A stretch of DNA of 64,000 nucleotides, taken from contig JADKFV010000008.1 of the NCBI GenBank assembly GCA_016717325.1, positions 115,451-179,450 on the forward strand, read 5' to 3'. The first letter of the stretch is position 1; each line of letters starts with the position of its first letter. Below are positions 48,023-56,531 of the stretch, piece by piece. The stretch is from Bacteroidota bacterium (GTDB lineage: Bacteria > Bacteroidota > Bacteroidia > AKYH767-A > OLB10). A program made the position numbers and the translations under genes. Under the pieces are notes generated by a model, which did no database searches, had not been told where the DNA came from, and saw only the letters and a list, made by a program, of their open reading frames with translations.

Positions 48023-49018
48023 TTATCGGGGAACATCTATTTTTTGAATTAGTTGTGCTATCACATCATCGTTGCTTGCGCCTTCCATTTCGCGCTCGGG
48101 TGTGAGTATAATGCGATGACGCAATACGTGTGGCACAATGGCCTGCACATCATCGGGAGTTACAAAATCGCGGCCACTGATTGCTGCAAGTGATTTACTT
48201 GCATTAAGCACTGCAACAGAGGCTCGCGGAGAAGCGCCCAGATAAATATATTTTGCCGTACGTGTTTGGGCAATAATGTTTACAATGTATTCTATCAGCT
48301 TTGGCTCTACGTGCACGGCATGCATTTTTTCTTTGTAGCTCATCAAATCGCTTGCATTTACAATGGCATTTACCATCGATGCAGGTTTCATAAATGATGT
48401 GCGCTGGCGATGCATGTTAAGAATATTTGTTTCTTCTTCAAGTGATGGGTAGTCAACAATAAGTTTAAATAAAAATCTGTCGAGTTGTGCCTCGGGTAAG
48501 CGGTATGTTCCTTCTTGTTCGATAGGATTTTGTGTGGCAATTACCATGAATGGTTCTGTCATTCTATGCGTAACGCCATCATAAGTTATTTGTCGTTCTT
48601 CCATCACTTCGAAAAGGGCCGATTGTGTTTTTGCCGGAGCACGGTTTATTTCATCTATCAAAACGATGTTTGAAAATACAGGGCCTTTACGGAATTCGAA
48701 ATTTGATTTTTCGGGGTGATAAACCGAAGTGCCAATCACATCGGATGGCATAAGGTCGGGTGTAAATTGTATACGTCCAAAATCGGTATCGATAGCTTTT
48801 GCAAAAGCATTTGCCATAAGCGTTTTGGCTACTCCGGGCACACCTTCGAGCAGCACATGCCCATCGGATAGCAATGCCACTATCATCATTTGTACAATGT
48901 TTTGCTGGCCGATAATTACTTTGGATAGTTCGTTGCGCAAGGCGTTTGCGTTGGCTTGCAATCCACTAAAATCGATGCGGCTTTCAAAGTTTACATTACT
49001 GTCTTGTGTTGGCTCCAT
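48023..49018 (-). CDS. MoxR family AAA+ ATPase
   Basis: 331 aa. Walker A LLEGVPGVAKTLMANAFAKA, Walker B VLIDEINRAPAKTQSALFEVMEE, sensor segment VIATQNPIEQEGTYRLPEAQLDRF and the lid region GASPRASVAVLNASKSLA are typical MoxR. In the cluster it is preceded on the transcript by DUF4350 (stop 2 bases before the ATG of moxR) and followed by the hairpin array and DUF58. It should be an ATP-driven chaperone for assembly of the partner proteins. Confidence 0.94.
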   Translation of the reverse strand: MEPTQDSNVNFESRIDFSGLQANANALRNELSKVIIGQQNIVQMMIVALLSDGHVLLEGVPGVAKTLMANAFAKAIDTDFGRIQFTPDLMPSDVIGTSVYHPEKSNFEFRKGPVFSNIVLIDEINRAPAKTQSALFEVMEERQITYDGVTHRMTEPFMVIATQNPIEQEGTYRLPEAQLDRFLFKLIVDYPSLEEETNILNMHRQRTSFMKPASMVNAIVNASDLMSYKEKMHAVHVEPKLIEYIVNIIAQTRTAKYIYLGASPRASVAVLNASKSLAAISGRDFVTPDDVQAIVPHVLRHRIILTPEREMEGASNDDVIAQLIQKIDVPR

Positions 49019-49020
49019 AT

Positions 49021-50220
49021 TTATTTTTGATTTGCTGTTTTTTCGAATTCTTTTATCATATTATTCAGATTCATTAAATGATTTACATCTATTGTTTCGC
49101 TATACTTTACAAAATTTATCATTTTGAATAGCTCTTCTACTTTCTGTTTGCTCATGCCACTGCGATTGGCAAGTTCATCAGTTATTTCGTTTGTAAATGT
49201 ATTTGTATTCACCCGGTATTTGTCACGAATGTTATCGAGAAAATAATCCACTTTTTTTAATGCGATATTATGATGGTCCATATTTCGCATATACAATTGA
49301 CTGATGCTGCGCGCAAATTCTACTGAAGAATTTACCGGTGGTTTTATGATGGGAATTATGCGTTGCTTCCTTTTGCGCTCGAAAATAATATATGCCAGTA
49401 AAGAAAAAATGGTAATATAGTAAGCCCAGGTTAACGGAGGATTGTCGAACATTACCCTAAACATACTTGCTTCACCTGCCCTGCCTTGTTTGTAGTATTC
49501 GTCCCAATACACATACTTTAGCGGCATATATGAAAGGCACTTCACCGCATAGTCGCTATATCCTTTTTCCATCAGGTAATAGTTTGTAAATGCCAAAGGA
49601 ATAGTAGTTACATAATAATAACCTTCGCCAAACTGACAACGTATATATACAGGGTTACCTGCAGAGTCGGTGGCAAGCACTTCGGCACGTGAGTCACTAT
49701 TCAAATCGAAATACTTATTCGCATCGTAGTATGGAAATTTGTATGGTTTGCTTTTTTTGAAATTGGGCGAAACAAAATTTATTTTTACCGAGTCTTTATA
49801 GTCATCGTCATAACCGAATTTAAACCCTAAAATCTGTTGCAGACTTTGCTCGTTTGTTTGTTCTTCAAAATATTCGGCAGCAATAAAAACGTGACATCCA
49901 TCATTTACCAAATTGTTGAGCGACATCATGTCCAAAGTATCGGGCGCAAAGCTATTGCCAATAAATAAATAATTTACTCCACCTTTTTCTATGTCTATTT
50001 TTTCGGCAGTATTATAAACCGGTTCACGCTGTGTGGTAATTTTTTTTCCTTTAAATATATCCTGCAAATAATCGTAAAGAATGTATGTGGCGTAAGGCTT
50101 TTTCTGCGTATTGATATACGTGGGTGCCCAGTCGATGGGCTTTTCCTTGGTATATTCCACTAAGGCATAAATGGCCACCATCACCAGTATAATAAAGATA
50201 TATTTTTTGTTGTGCTTCAC
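49021..50220 (-). CDS. DUF4350 domain-containing membrane protein
   Basis: 399 aa. An N-terminal membrane helix (IFIILVMVAIYALVEYT) is followed by a domain with NYLFIGNSFAPDTLDMMSLNNLVNDGCHVFIAAEYF (the DUF4350 signature of a glutamine-amidotransferase-like fold), then a second helix (YYITIFSLLAYIIFERKRKQRI) and a cytoplasmic helical tail. Part of the MoxR cluster. Role unknown. Confidence 0.85.
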   Translation of the reverse strand: MKHNKKYIFIILVMVAIYALVEYTKEKPIDWAPTYINTQKKPYATYILYDYLQDIFKGKKITTQREPVYNTAEKIDIEKGGVNYLFIGNSFAPDTLDMMSLNNLVNDGCHVFIAAEYFEEQTNEQSLQQILGFKFGYDDDYKDSVKINFVSPNFKKSKPYKFPYYDANKYFDLNSDSRAEVLATDSAGNPVYIRCQFGEGYYYVTTIPLAFTNYYLMEKGYSDYAVKCLSYMPLKYVYWDEYYKQGRAGEASMFRVMFDNPPLTWAYYITIFSLLAYIIFERKRKQRIIPIIKPPVNSSVEFARSISQLYMRNMDHHNIALKKVDYFLDNIRDKYRVNTNTFTNEITDELANRSGMSKQKVEELFKMINFVKYSETIDVNHLMNLNNMIKEFEKTANQK

Positions 50221-51031
50221 AATTTTTAATGGCCTTACACCGAAGTTGAATTTGTTTTTGTTTTAAGGAAATAGATTTTTCGAAACGAATCATTTGTGTT
50301 TTTATGGTTTCAAATGTTTCGGCATCAACAGCAAAATCCCCATACCAGATATAATCGAATTCGCGTGCATATACCGAATAGGGTGCACTCAAGTCGGCAC
50401 TCAATTCATATATATACACAGCATTTGCTTTGTCAATTCGCCATTCAATCTGATTATTATCGTGCAGCGTTTTTAAAATACTCAAGAAACGGTAACGAAT
50501 AGCAAGGCGATAGTTTTTGGCATCGACAGCATTTTGATATTGCTGCTCAATATTTATTTCGTGAATATTTTCCTCGAGTATGCTATAAGGCAACTGTGTA
50601 GCTGAAGTACGCACAAATAATCTTTTGAAATTAAAACCCGACAACCGCATAATGATAAATGCAATCACGGCAAAGCAAATAATGTAGCCCATCCATCGCC
50701 ACACGGCCGGGTTTATATCGATGTTTAATTTTTTGCGTAAGCTTTCAAAAAAGTCGGATATTTTTTTCATCATCCTATCGAACCACAATTCGAATTTATT
50801 TTTGCTCCTGTCAATATCGGGGTGGTAATTAAAATCTTTGTCGTTTTCGAATTTGGCTTTTCTTTCAACGGATGGTGGGCGAAGTTTAACCGTATCGGTA
50901 TCGATAATTGAATCACCAAAAAGACCATTAGAAAATAGAATAAAAAATACCGACAATAATTTTATGAGTAAACTTTTTTTCTGGAAAATAAATGGCAAAG
51001 CGTTTTTTAGCTTACGCAAAATGTCACTCAT
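50051..51031 (-). CDS. DUF4129-like membrane protein
   Basis: The open frame has 326 codons but the natural end is probably 50235. From 51031 it has an N-terminal hydrophobic signal-like segment (LIKLLSVFFILFSNGLFG), a charged linker, one membrane helix (WMGYIICFAVIAFIIMRLSG) and the DUF4129 domain (NYRLAIRYRFLSILKTLHDNN, SAPYSVYAREFDYIWYGDFAVDAETFETI). After KSISLK one added base would end the protein in TNSTSV at 50235, 14 bases before the DUF4350 ATG. The frame as given instead runs 170 bases into that gene with an unlikely tail, so an indel near 50260 is suspected. Confidence 0.75.
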   Translation of the reverse strand: MSDILRKLKNALPFIFQKKSLLIKLLSVFFILFSNGLFGDSIIDTDTVKLRPPSVERKAKFENDKDFNYHPDIDRSKNKFELWFDRMMKKISDFFESLRKKLNIDINPAVWRWMGYIICFAVIAFIIMRLSGFNFKRLFVRTSATQLPYSILEENIHEINIEQQYQNAVDAKNYRLAIRYRFLSILKTLHDNNQIEWRIDKANAVYIYELSADLSAPYSVYAREFDYIWYGDFAVDAETFETIKTQMIRFEKSISLKQKQIQLRCKAIKNCEAQQKIYLYYTGDGGHLCLSGIYQGKAHRLGTHVYQYAEKALRHIHSLRLFAGYI

Positions 51032-51111
51032 TTCTTTATTAGAATGAATGCGATGCTGAGCACCTTTGTCATAAAAAAAATTGAAAGTTTCATCAATCGT
51101 TACACGCTATT

Positions 51112-52011
51112 TTAGTATTCACCTTCATCGGGTATTAAGGTTTTGTTGGTGCCAATAGATGCTATGAGTTCGCGCATGCCGGTGCCATCCAATCGCTCGG
51201 CAAGGTTGAAATATTGAAAGCCCAAACCAATAAGTGTTATGCTCATAAACATCATTTGCGCTACAATGCTAAAAGTATTGCTCACCATTGTAACGGTGAG
51301 TATATCCGCTACATCCCATTTCATAAATGCGCTTGCCATTGTGAGTATCCAAACAGGTATTTGAAAAATGATGCCTATCAAATTTACCACAAGGCCACAT
51401 ACCAGTATAATTCCAAATGTTGACCACCATTTACCTTTTATTAACGCAAAGCAACGCGAAAGCGTTTCGCCAAAAGGTTTTTCTTCCATAACATAAACCA
51501 CATTGAACAACGAAAAAACAATTCCAAAATAAATACCCGGTACAATAAAAAAGAAACATGATACAATAATCATTAAGAGCAAAAGCATATTCCATCCTAT
51601 TACAGGTAATAAGCGGGGCTTCACTTCTTTCCAAACATCGTTAGCAGTAATTTCAGCAATGTCCATTTGCTGGTAATAAATTTTTAAATAACAATAACAC
51701 ACCAAAGGCACCAGTGAGTATGCTACCATCATCATAATAAAAATGGCAATGATGGCAAAAGCCAAACCGGAGTTCATAAAAATATCGGCAACGCCTGTGT
51801 TTTGCATATAGCGCATTGCAGTTACATTGCGAAAAAAAGTGGCGAAAAAGGTGCTGTAACCAATACCACAAATAATAAGTGGCGGTGCGCATAAATAGAA
51901 TATAACACCCGATAGCGATTTGAAGTTTTGAGAAATAAATCCAAAAGTGGCATTTAATTTTTCGCCTAAATTTCGCTCTTCGCGTAAATTAATTTTTTCG
52001 GTTGGTTGCAT
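51112..52011 (-). CDS. Polytopic membrane protein of the MoxR cluster (DUF4013/DUF975-like)
   Basis: 299 aa, about six hydrophobic helices: LSGVIFYLCAPPLIICGIGY, FAIIAIFIMMMVAYSLVPLVCYCYL, WNMLLLLMIIVSCFFFIVPGIYFGIVFSL, TFGIILVCGLVVNLIGIIF and more, with a C-terminal IGTNKTLIPDEGEY tail. The pattern resembles glycerophosphodiesterase-like/DUF975 membrane domains, but I cannot name the family with certainty. It overlaps SpoIIM-like 51989-52954 by 23 bases, which indicates translational coupling. Confidence 0.65.
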   Translation of the reverse strand: MQPTEKINLREERNLGEKLNATFGFISQNFKSLSGVIFYLCAPPLIICGIGYSTFFATFFRNVTAMRYMQNTGVADIFMNSGLAFAIIAIFIMMMVAYSLVPLVCYCYLKIYYQQMDIAEITANDVWKEVKPRLLPVIGWNMLLLLMIIVSCFFFIVPGIYFGIVFSLFNVVYVMEEKPFGETLSRCFALIKGKWWSTFGIILVCGLVVNLIGIIFQIPVWILTMASAFMKWDVADILTVTMVSNTFSIVAQMMFMSITLIGLGFQYFNLAERLDGTGMRELIASIGTNKTLIPDEGEY

Positions 52012-52954
52012 CGTTTTGCGATTTATATAATTGAAATGGATATACTACAAAATACCAGCGGATAAAAATAATGGACACAATAATTATTGCAGCGCTTACA
52101 TGCAACGAAACAGTAGAGTGTCGCGTAACAAAACTTTCTAAAAAACCCGCAATAATAAATAGAGGAATACATCCCGCAACAAGTGTCAATCCGCTTTTGG
52201 TGCCGCGTTTAAACGATTCTACACGGCTGTATGTTTTTGGAAATATGATACTGTTGCCCAAACAAAAACCTGCAGCACCGGCTACAATGATAGATGATAT
52301 TTCGAGTACACCATGTATCCAAACGGTGAGCAACGATACTAGTAAATAATTGTATTTGTAAAAAAAATATTGAAACGCCCCAAGCATAATTCCATTCGAA
52401 ACAATGAGATAAAATGTGCCCAGCGAAAAAAACAAGCCATACAAAAATGCCAATATCGAAACCTGTATATTATTCATGGTAATACCCAAAAACATAGGAG
52501 TGGAACCTTGCGATGAATATACTGCCATAGGGTCGCCCGCTTCAATATTTTCTATGGTCATGTTTACATAGTAATCGCCAAGTATAAGACGAACAAAAGT
52601 GTCGTCATATGCAGCCGATAACCATCCGATGCCAGCCGCTATTGTAAAAATTGCAAAAGCGTATATCAGTTTCGCAAAATTTTCGTGAACAGTGAGCGGC
52701 ACATCATAGCGCCAAAAATCAATAATGCGTTTCCACGATTCGGCACGGTTGCGATATATGGTATGATGAAATGTGCTGGTAAGATTATTTAAATACAGTG
52801 CTGTATTGCTCTTGGGATAAAATGTATTGGCATACGATAAATCATCGGTAAGCTCAACATATCGCTCGGCAAGTACATCGGCATCGGTAGTGGCATGCTC
52901 CTCGTAGCTCTGCCATTTTTCACGATTTTGTTTTATAAATGCTGCCTCACGCAT
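51989..52954 (-). CDS. SpoIIM (stage II sporulation protein M) family membrane protein
   Basis: 321 aa. The N-terminus REAAFIKQNREKWQSYEEH and RYVELTDDLSYANTFYPKS are typical of this non-sporulator SpoIIM subfamily. The membrane part has NNIQVSILAFLYGLFFSLGTFYLIVSNGIMLGAFQ and WIHGVLEISSIIVAGAAGFCLGNSI, the SpoIIM-domain core. First gene of the minus-strand MoxR cluster, divergent to an RDD gene; SpoIIM and RDD genes commonly adjoin MoxR clusters. Role in the envelope is inferred. Confidence 0.9.
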   Translation of the reverse strand: MREAAFIKQNREKWQSYEEHATTDADVLAERYVELTDDLSYANTFYPKSNTALYLNNLTSTFHHTIYRNRAESWKRIIDFWRYDVPLTVHENFAKLIYAFAIFTIAAGIGWLSAAYDDTFVRLILGDYYVNMTIENIEAGDPMAVYSSQGSTPMFLGITMNNIQVSILAFLYGLFFSLGTFYLIVSNGIMLGAFQYFFYKYNYLLVSLLTVWIHGVLEISSIIVAGAAGFCLGNSIIFPKTYSRVESFKRGTKSGLTLVAGCIPLFIIAGFLESFVTRHSTVSLHVSAAIIIVSIIFIRWYFVVYPFQLYKSQNDATNRKN

Positions 52955-53642
52955 GTTGTTATTTTCTCTTATTTGTAATGGGGGCTAAACTAATATTTTA
53001 TTTATTAATGTGAATGATAAGATTTTGACTCGGAATTAACAACGCACATTTTCATTACCATTATGATCAACAAGGATTTTAAATTTTAAAAGGTGCAACG
53101 GCATGGTTAAGTTCAGCCATAGAAACTTTTCAGCTTTGGCAGCAGCTCGTGCAAACTTTTTGCAAGTTCTTTAAACTCTTGAAAAGCATACCCTAATTCT
53201 GACACTTCGGTCGGGGCAGGCTCCTGCAAGGGGGTTTATTTCAATGAAATTTTCGCAACTATTGAACTTTGAAAAATACAACCCCAACCCCGACACTGCG
53301 GTCGGGGCAGGCTCCTAATAGGGGCTTTAATTCAAGGAAGGTTTCGTAACTATTAAACTTTTGAAAAATACACCCCAACCTCGACACTGCGGTCGGGGCA
53401 GGCTCCTGCAAGGGGCTTTAATTCAAGGAAATTTTCGTAACTCTTAAACTTTGAAAAATACACCCCAACCCCTACAAGGGGCTTTAATTCAAGGAAATTT
53501 TCGTAACTATTAAACTCTTAAACTCTTGAACTTTCACAACTTTCCCAACTTCCCCAACCTTCGCAACCTTCCCCAACCTTCGCAACCTTACAATTAAAAA
53601 TTATGTTTTCTTTGCTGCCTCTATGTACTTTTATTTTATTGA
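52955..53642. repeat. Divergent intergenic region with about 90-bp tandem repeats
   Basis: No gene. Units begin near ACCCCAACC at 53281, 53372 and 53462, with a degenerate one before (about 53190). Each contains CCCCGACACTGCGGTCGGGG (a hairpin), GCAGGCTCCTGCAAGGGGC, TTTAATTCAAGGAAATTTTCG and TAAACTTTTGAAAAAT; the last unit lacks the hairpin. After them comes a short microsatellite CCCAACCTTCGCAACCTT (about 53550-53589). The promoters for spoIIM and RDD should lie at the two ends. Confidence 0.8.
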
Positions 53643-54356
53643 ATGAGCCGAATATCAATTAACACCACACAACATGTTGCCCTGAGTTACGAAGCGGCAA
53701 GCGTTGGCGCACGCATTGGAGCCTTTGCCCTCGATGCGCTTTTTTATATTGCATGGACTGTTTTGTATTATATCATCACCGATAAAATGGGCATTACAAT
53801 GGGCGATGTAGGAACATTTATTTTTTATTTACCCATCATGTTTTACAGCCTTATTTGCGAAGTGGTTTTCGATGGTCAATCGTTTGGTAAAATGATAGCA
53901 AAAATAAAAGTGATAAGCACCGAGGGCGTACCTGCTACATTCAATAATTATTTTATGCGTTGGGTTTTTCGCCTCATCGATATTTTGATGACTTCGGGAG
54001 GACTTGCAACGCTGGTGATTTTGGCAAATAATAAAGGGCAACGTTTTGGCGATATGGCGGCAAACACAACTGTAATAACATTGCGCAAGCGCGAAAAGCT
54101 CAACGAAATAATTGCTCCCAAAGTGCCCGAAGATTATACCGTTACTTTTAACGAAGCCGCCCAACTTACCGATGCCGATATTATCACCATGAAAAAAGTT
54201 TTTAACTATGCACTCAAACGAACTAACTATAGCTTGATTGATGAAACGAGTGACAGAGTAAAAACCGTTTTGAAAATAGATAGCACAATGCCCAGCGAAG
54301 AATTTTTACGAACCATTGTAAAAGATTATCAATACTTGATGAGCGATTATGAATAA
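53643..54356 (+). CDS. RDD family membrane protein
   Basis: 237 aa. The RDD domain covers residues 15-150 with the defining EAASVGARIGAFALDALFYIAW near the start and FGKMIAKIKVISTEGVPATFNNYFMRWVFRLID. Three membrane helices. The C-terminal 80 residues are charged and soluble (DADIITMKKVFNYALKRTN). Some RDD proteins are ion transporters, others are of unknown function. It diverges from the SpoIIM/MoxR cluster, with which RDD genes often co-occur. Confidence 0.9.
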   Translation: MSRISINTTQHVALSYEAASVGARIGAFALDALFYIAWTVLYYIITDKMGITMGDVGTFIFYLPIMFYSLICEVVFDGQSFGKMIAKIKVISTEGVPATFNNYFMRWVFRLIDILMTSGGLATLVILANNKGQRFGDMAANTTVITLRKREKLNEIIAPKVPEDYTVTFNEAAQLTDADIITMKKVFNYALKRTNYSLIDETSDRVKTVLKIDSTMPSEEFLRTIVKDYQYLMSDYE

Positions 54357-54511
54357 GTTTGAAGTTTAATAGTTCAGAAGTTTATGAGTTCAAGAGTATA
54401 ATAGTTTAAGGTTGAAATAGGTTGTGTTTTCTGTTTTATAATTTTCGCTGTCAATCTTCTGAGAATAATTTTTCGCCATTCCATTTTTATTTTTTGGATT
54501 GATTATTATTA

Positions 54512-54519
54512 TATATTTG
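54512..54519 (+). promoter_or_regulatory. Possible -7 box (TATATTTG) upstream of the SBBP gene
   Basis: TATATTTG fits TAnnTTTG. TTG at 54494-54496 lies 15 bases upstream, closer than usual. It is 115 bases from the ATG at 54634, with a 23-codon ORF between (54541-54612). Confidence 0.35.
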
Positions 54520-54633
54520 CTGGCAATAAAAATCTGCGCAATGAAAACCTTTTTAGTTTTATTATGCACCCTTTCCAATACAAATACAACTTCGATTTTT
54601 GAAATGCATTAATTAAATTTGATTAGCACAAAC

Positions 54634-56331
54634 ATGAAAAAAATAAAATCAATAATTGGAATATTTGCAGTTGCGCTTTTAATTATTTTCTTACCAAGTG
54701 AATTTGTTAAAGCACAAGCCTTGTCTTTACCTTGGGCAGTTTCCGCTGGGGGTAGTAATTTTGATATAGCAAATTCTACAGCAATTGATATAGCAGGGAA
54801 TGTTTTTGTAACAGGATATTTTGAGAGTTCAACAATATCTTTTGATACCATAACTTTATTCAACACTGGCCTATCTGGCAGCGCTGACTTATACATAGCG
54901 AAGTATGATTCAATCGGAAATGTTATATGGGCTAAATCGGTAGGAGGATATGCAAGTGATATTTCAAATTCAGTCACGGTAGATTATATGGGATGTATAG
55001 TTATTACAGGCATCTTTGATAGTCCAACAATTACATTTGGTTCAAAAACTTTAAATAATGTTGGTGATAAAGATATTTTTATTGCAAAATATAGCACAGA
55101 CGGTGTTTTATTGTGGGCAAAATCTGAAGGAGGCAGTTATCAAGATCAAGCGACTTCTGTGATTGCTGATGCAACGGGAAATATAATTGTTGTTGGATAT
55201 TTTGATAGCCCTGTACTTAATGTGGGAACAACACCTTTAACTAATACTGGCATTCCTGGTTATACGGATTTGTTTATTGCAAAATATGATTCAACAGGAT
55301 CTGAATTATGGTCGAAATCTGCCGGAGGAATTTATACTGATAAAGCAAATGGAGTTGCAATAGATTTTTATGGTAGCATCATTGTGGCAGGATATTTTGA
55401 AAGCCCTTCGATTACTTTCGGTACTTCTATCTTAAATAATAATGGCAATTTTGGCGATGTTTTTTTCGTAAAGTATGATACTGCGGGTGTAATTATATGG
55501 GCTAAATCCGAAGGTGGTAATGGACATGACTTAGCCTCGGCTTTAGCAATTGATCCTTTGGGAAACATAATTATTACTGGGCATTTCACCAGCAACGCAA
55601 TGATTTTTGGTTCGTATACTTTGTACAATTTTGCTGGTAATAATAATAATGTTTGGATTGCTAAATATGATTCGGTTGGAAATGTTTTATGGGCGAAATC
55701 TTCAGGTGATTTTGGTTTTGATGAATCATATTCTATTGCTGTTGATTTGCTAGGCAACGTGATTATCGTTGGCGGTTTTAGCAGTACCACAATTCAATTC
55801 GGCTCCATTGTATTAACAAATGCAGGTTCATTTGTAAGTGTTGCAAGTAAAGATATTTTTATTGTAAAATTTGACTCAGCTGGCCAGGTATTGTGGGCTA
55901 AAGCAATGGGTGGTATTTATTTTGACCAAGCTAATTCTGTAAAAGCAGATAATGCAAGAAATTTAGTTGTTGCTGGTGGGTTTGAAAGTTCTGCCATCAC
56001 ATTTGGTCTTACAACACTTACAAATTCTGGATTTTTGGATATTTATATCACTAAATTAAATGTAGCGGCAGGCATTAATGAAATGGAATTTGAACCAACT
56101 TTTTATTTATATCCAAATCCTTGTGTTTTAAATACATCGATTGTATTTCAATCAATTCAAAAGGATGTGGAAATAAAAATAATAGACATGTTTGGGAATA
56201 TAATCAAAAGTCAAAAATTTACTGGCACCCGATTAACATTGCAAAAGGATGAAATGAAGCCTGGAATTTATGTTGTCCAGGTAACAGATGATAAAGCAAA
56301 AATTATAAACAAGAAGATGCTTGTACAATAA
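54634..56331 (+). CDS. SBBP-repeat beta-propeller T9SS protein, paralogue 1
   Basis: 565 aa from the ATG at 54634, with signal MKKIKSIIGIFAVALLIIFL ending FVKAQ. About eight repeats of the pattern DITNSVTVD-GNVIITG-F-SP-ITFG-L-N-G-DIFIAKYDS-G-VLWAKSEGG follow; this is the SBBP (seven-bladed beta-propeller) signature. The C-terminal domain FYLYPNPCVLNTSIVF to PGIYVVQVTDDKAKIINKKMLVQ is type A sorting. Function unknown; it probably lies on the surface. The next gene is a paralogue. Confidence 0.9.
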   Translation: MKKIKSIIGIFAVALLIIFLPSEFVKAQALSLPWAVSAGGSNFDIANSTAIDIAGNVFVTGYFESSTISFDTITLFNTGLSGSADLYIAKYDSIGNVIWAKSVGGYASDISNSVTVDYMGCIVITGIFDSPTITFGSKTLNNVGDKDIFIAKYSTDGVLLWAKSEGGSYQDQATSVIADATGNIIVVGYFDSPVLNVGTTPLTNTGIPGYTDLFIAKYDSTGSELWSKSAGGIYTDKANGVAIDFYGSIIVAGYFESPSITFGTSILNNNGNFGDVFFVKYDTAGVIIWAKSEGGNGHDLASALAIDPLGNIIITGHFTSNAMIFGSYTLYNFAGNNNNVWIAKYDSVGNVLWAKSSGDFGFDESYSIAVDLLGNVIIVGGFSSTTIQFGSIVLTNAGSFVSVASKDIFIVKFDSAGQVLWAKAMGGIYFDQANSVKADNARNLVVAGGFESSAITFGLTTLTNSGFLDIYITKLNVAAGINEMEFEPTFYLYPNPCVLNTSIVFQSIQKDVEIKIIDMFGNIIKSQKFTGTRLTLQKDEMKPGIYVVQVTDDKAKIINKKMLVQ

Positions 56332-56531
56332 GTATTTCCATTAATCAACGAGAGCGTTATCTTCATAAAATAGATTAGGTCATATTTTTGAATTGCAGAT
56401 TTTAATTTGTTATTATAAATGTTTATTGAAGAAAAAAAATTGATAGTATTCGATTGCTGTAATTCGAAAAAGTTAGAATTGTAATTATTTGAAAATGCAA
56501 ATGAAAAGGATTATTTTATTTTTTAGAATTT
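56332..56531 (+). other. Intergenic spacer
   Basis: AT-rich, no ORF, no clear hairpin or promoter box. Confidence 0.4.

Noticed and set aside
50051..50235. C-terminal tail of the DUF4129-like frame
   Set aside because: It overlaps the DUF4350 gene by 170 bases and has unlikely composition; one added base near 50260 gives a natural stop at 50235.
53190..53520. CRISPR or origin-like iterons
   Set aside because: Long tandem units of about 90 bp with the same internal text and no unique spacers; no replication gene nearby.
54541..54612. 23-codon ORF with a signal-like start (MKTFLVLLCTLSN)
   Set aside because: Too short to support; it may be a relic of a signal peptide or chance between a promoter box and the SBBP gene.
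54609..55790. Minus-strand ORFs of 122 and 140 codons
   Set aside because: Antisense shadows of the SBBP repeats of the gene at 54634.
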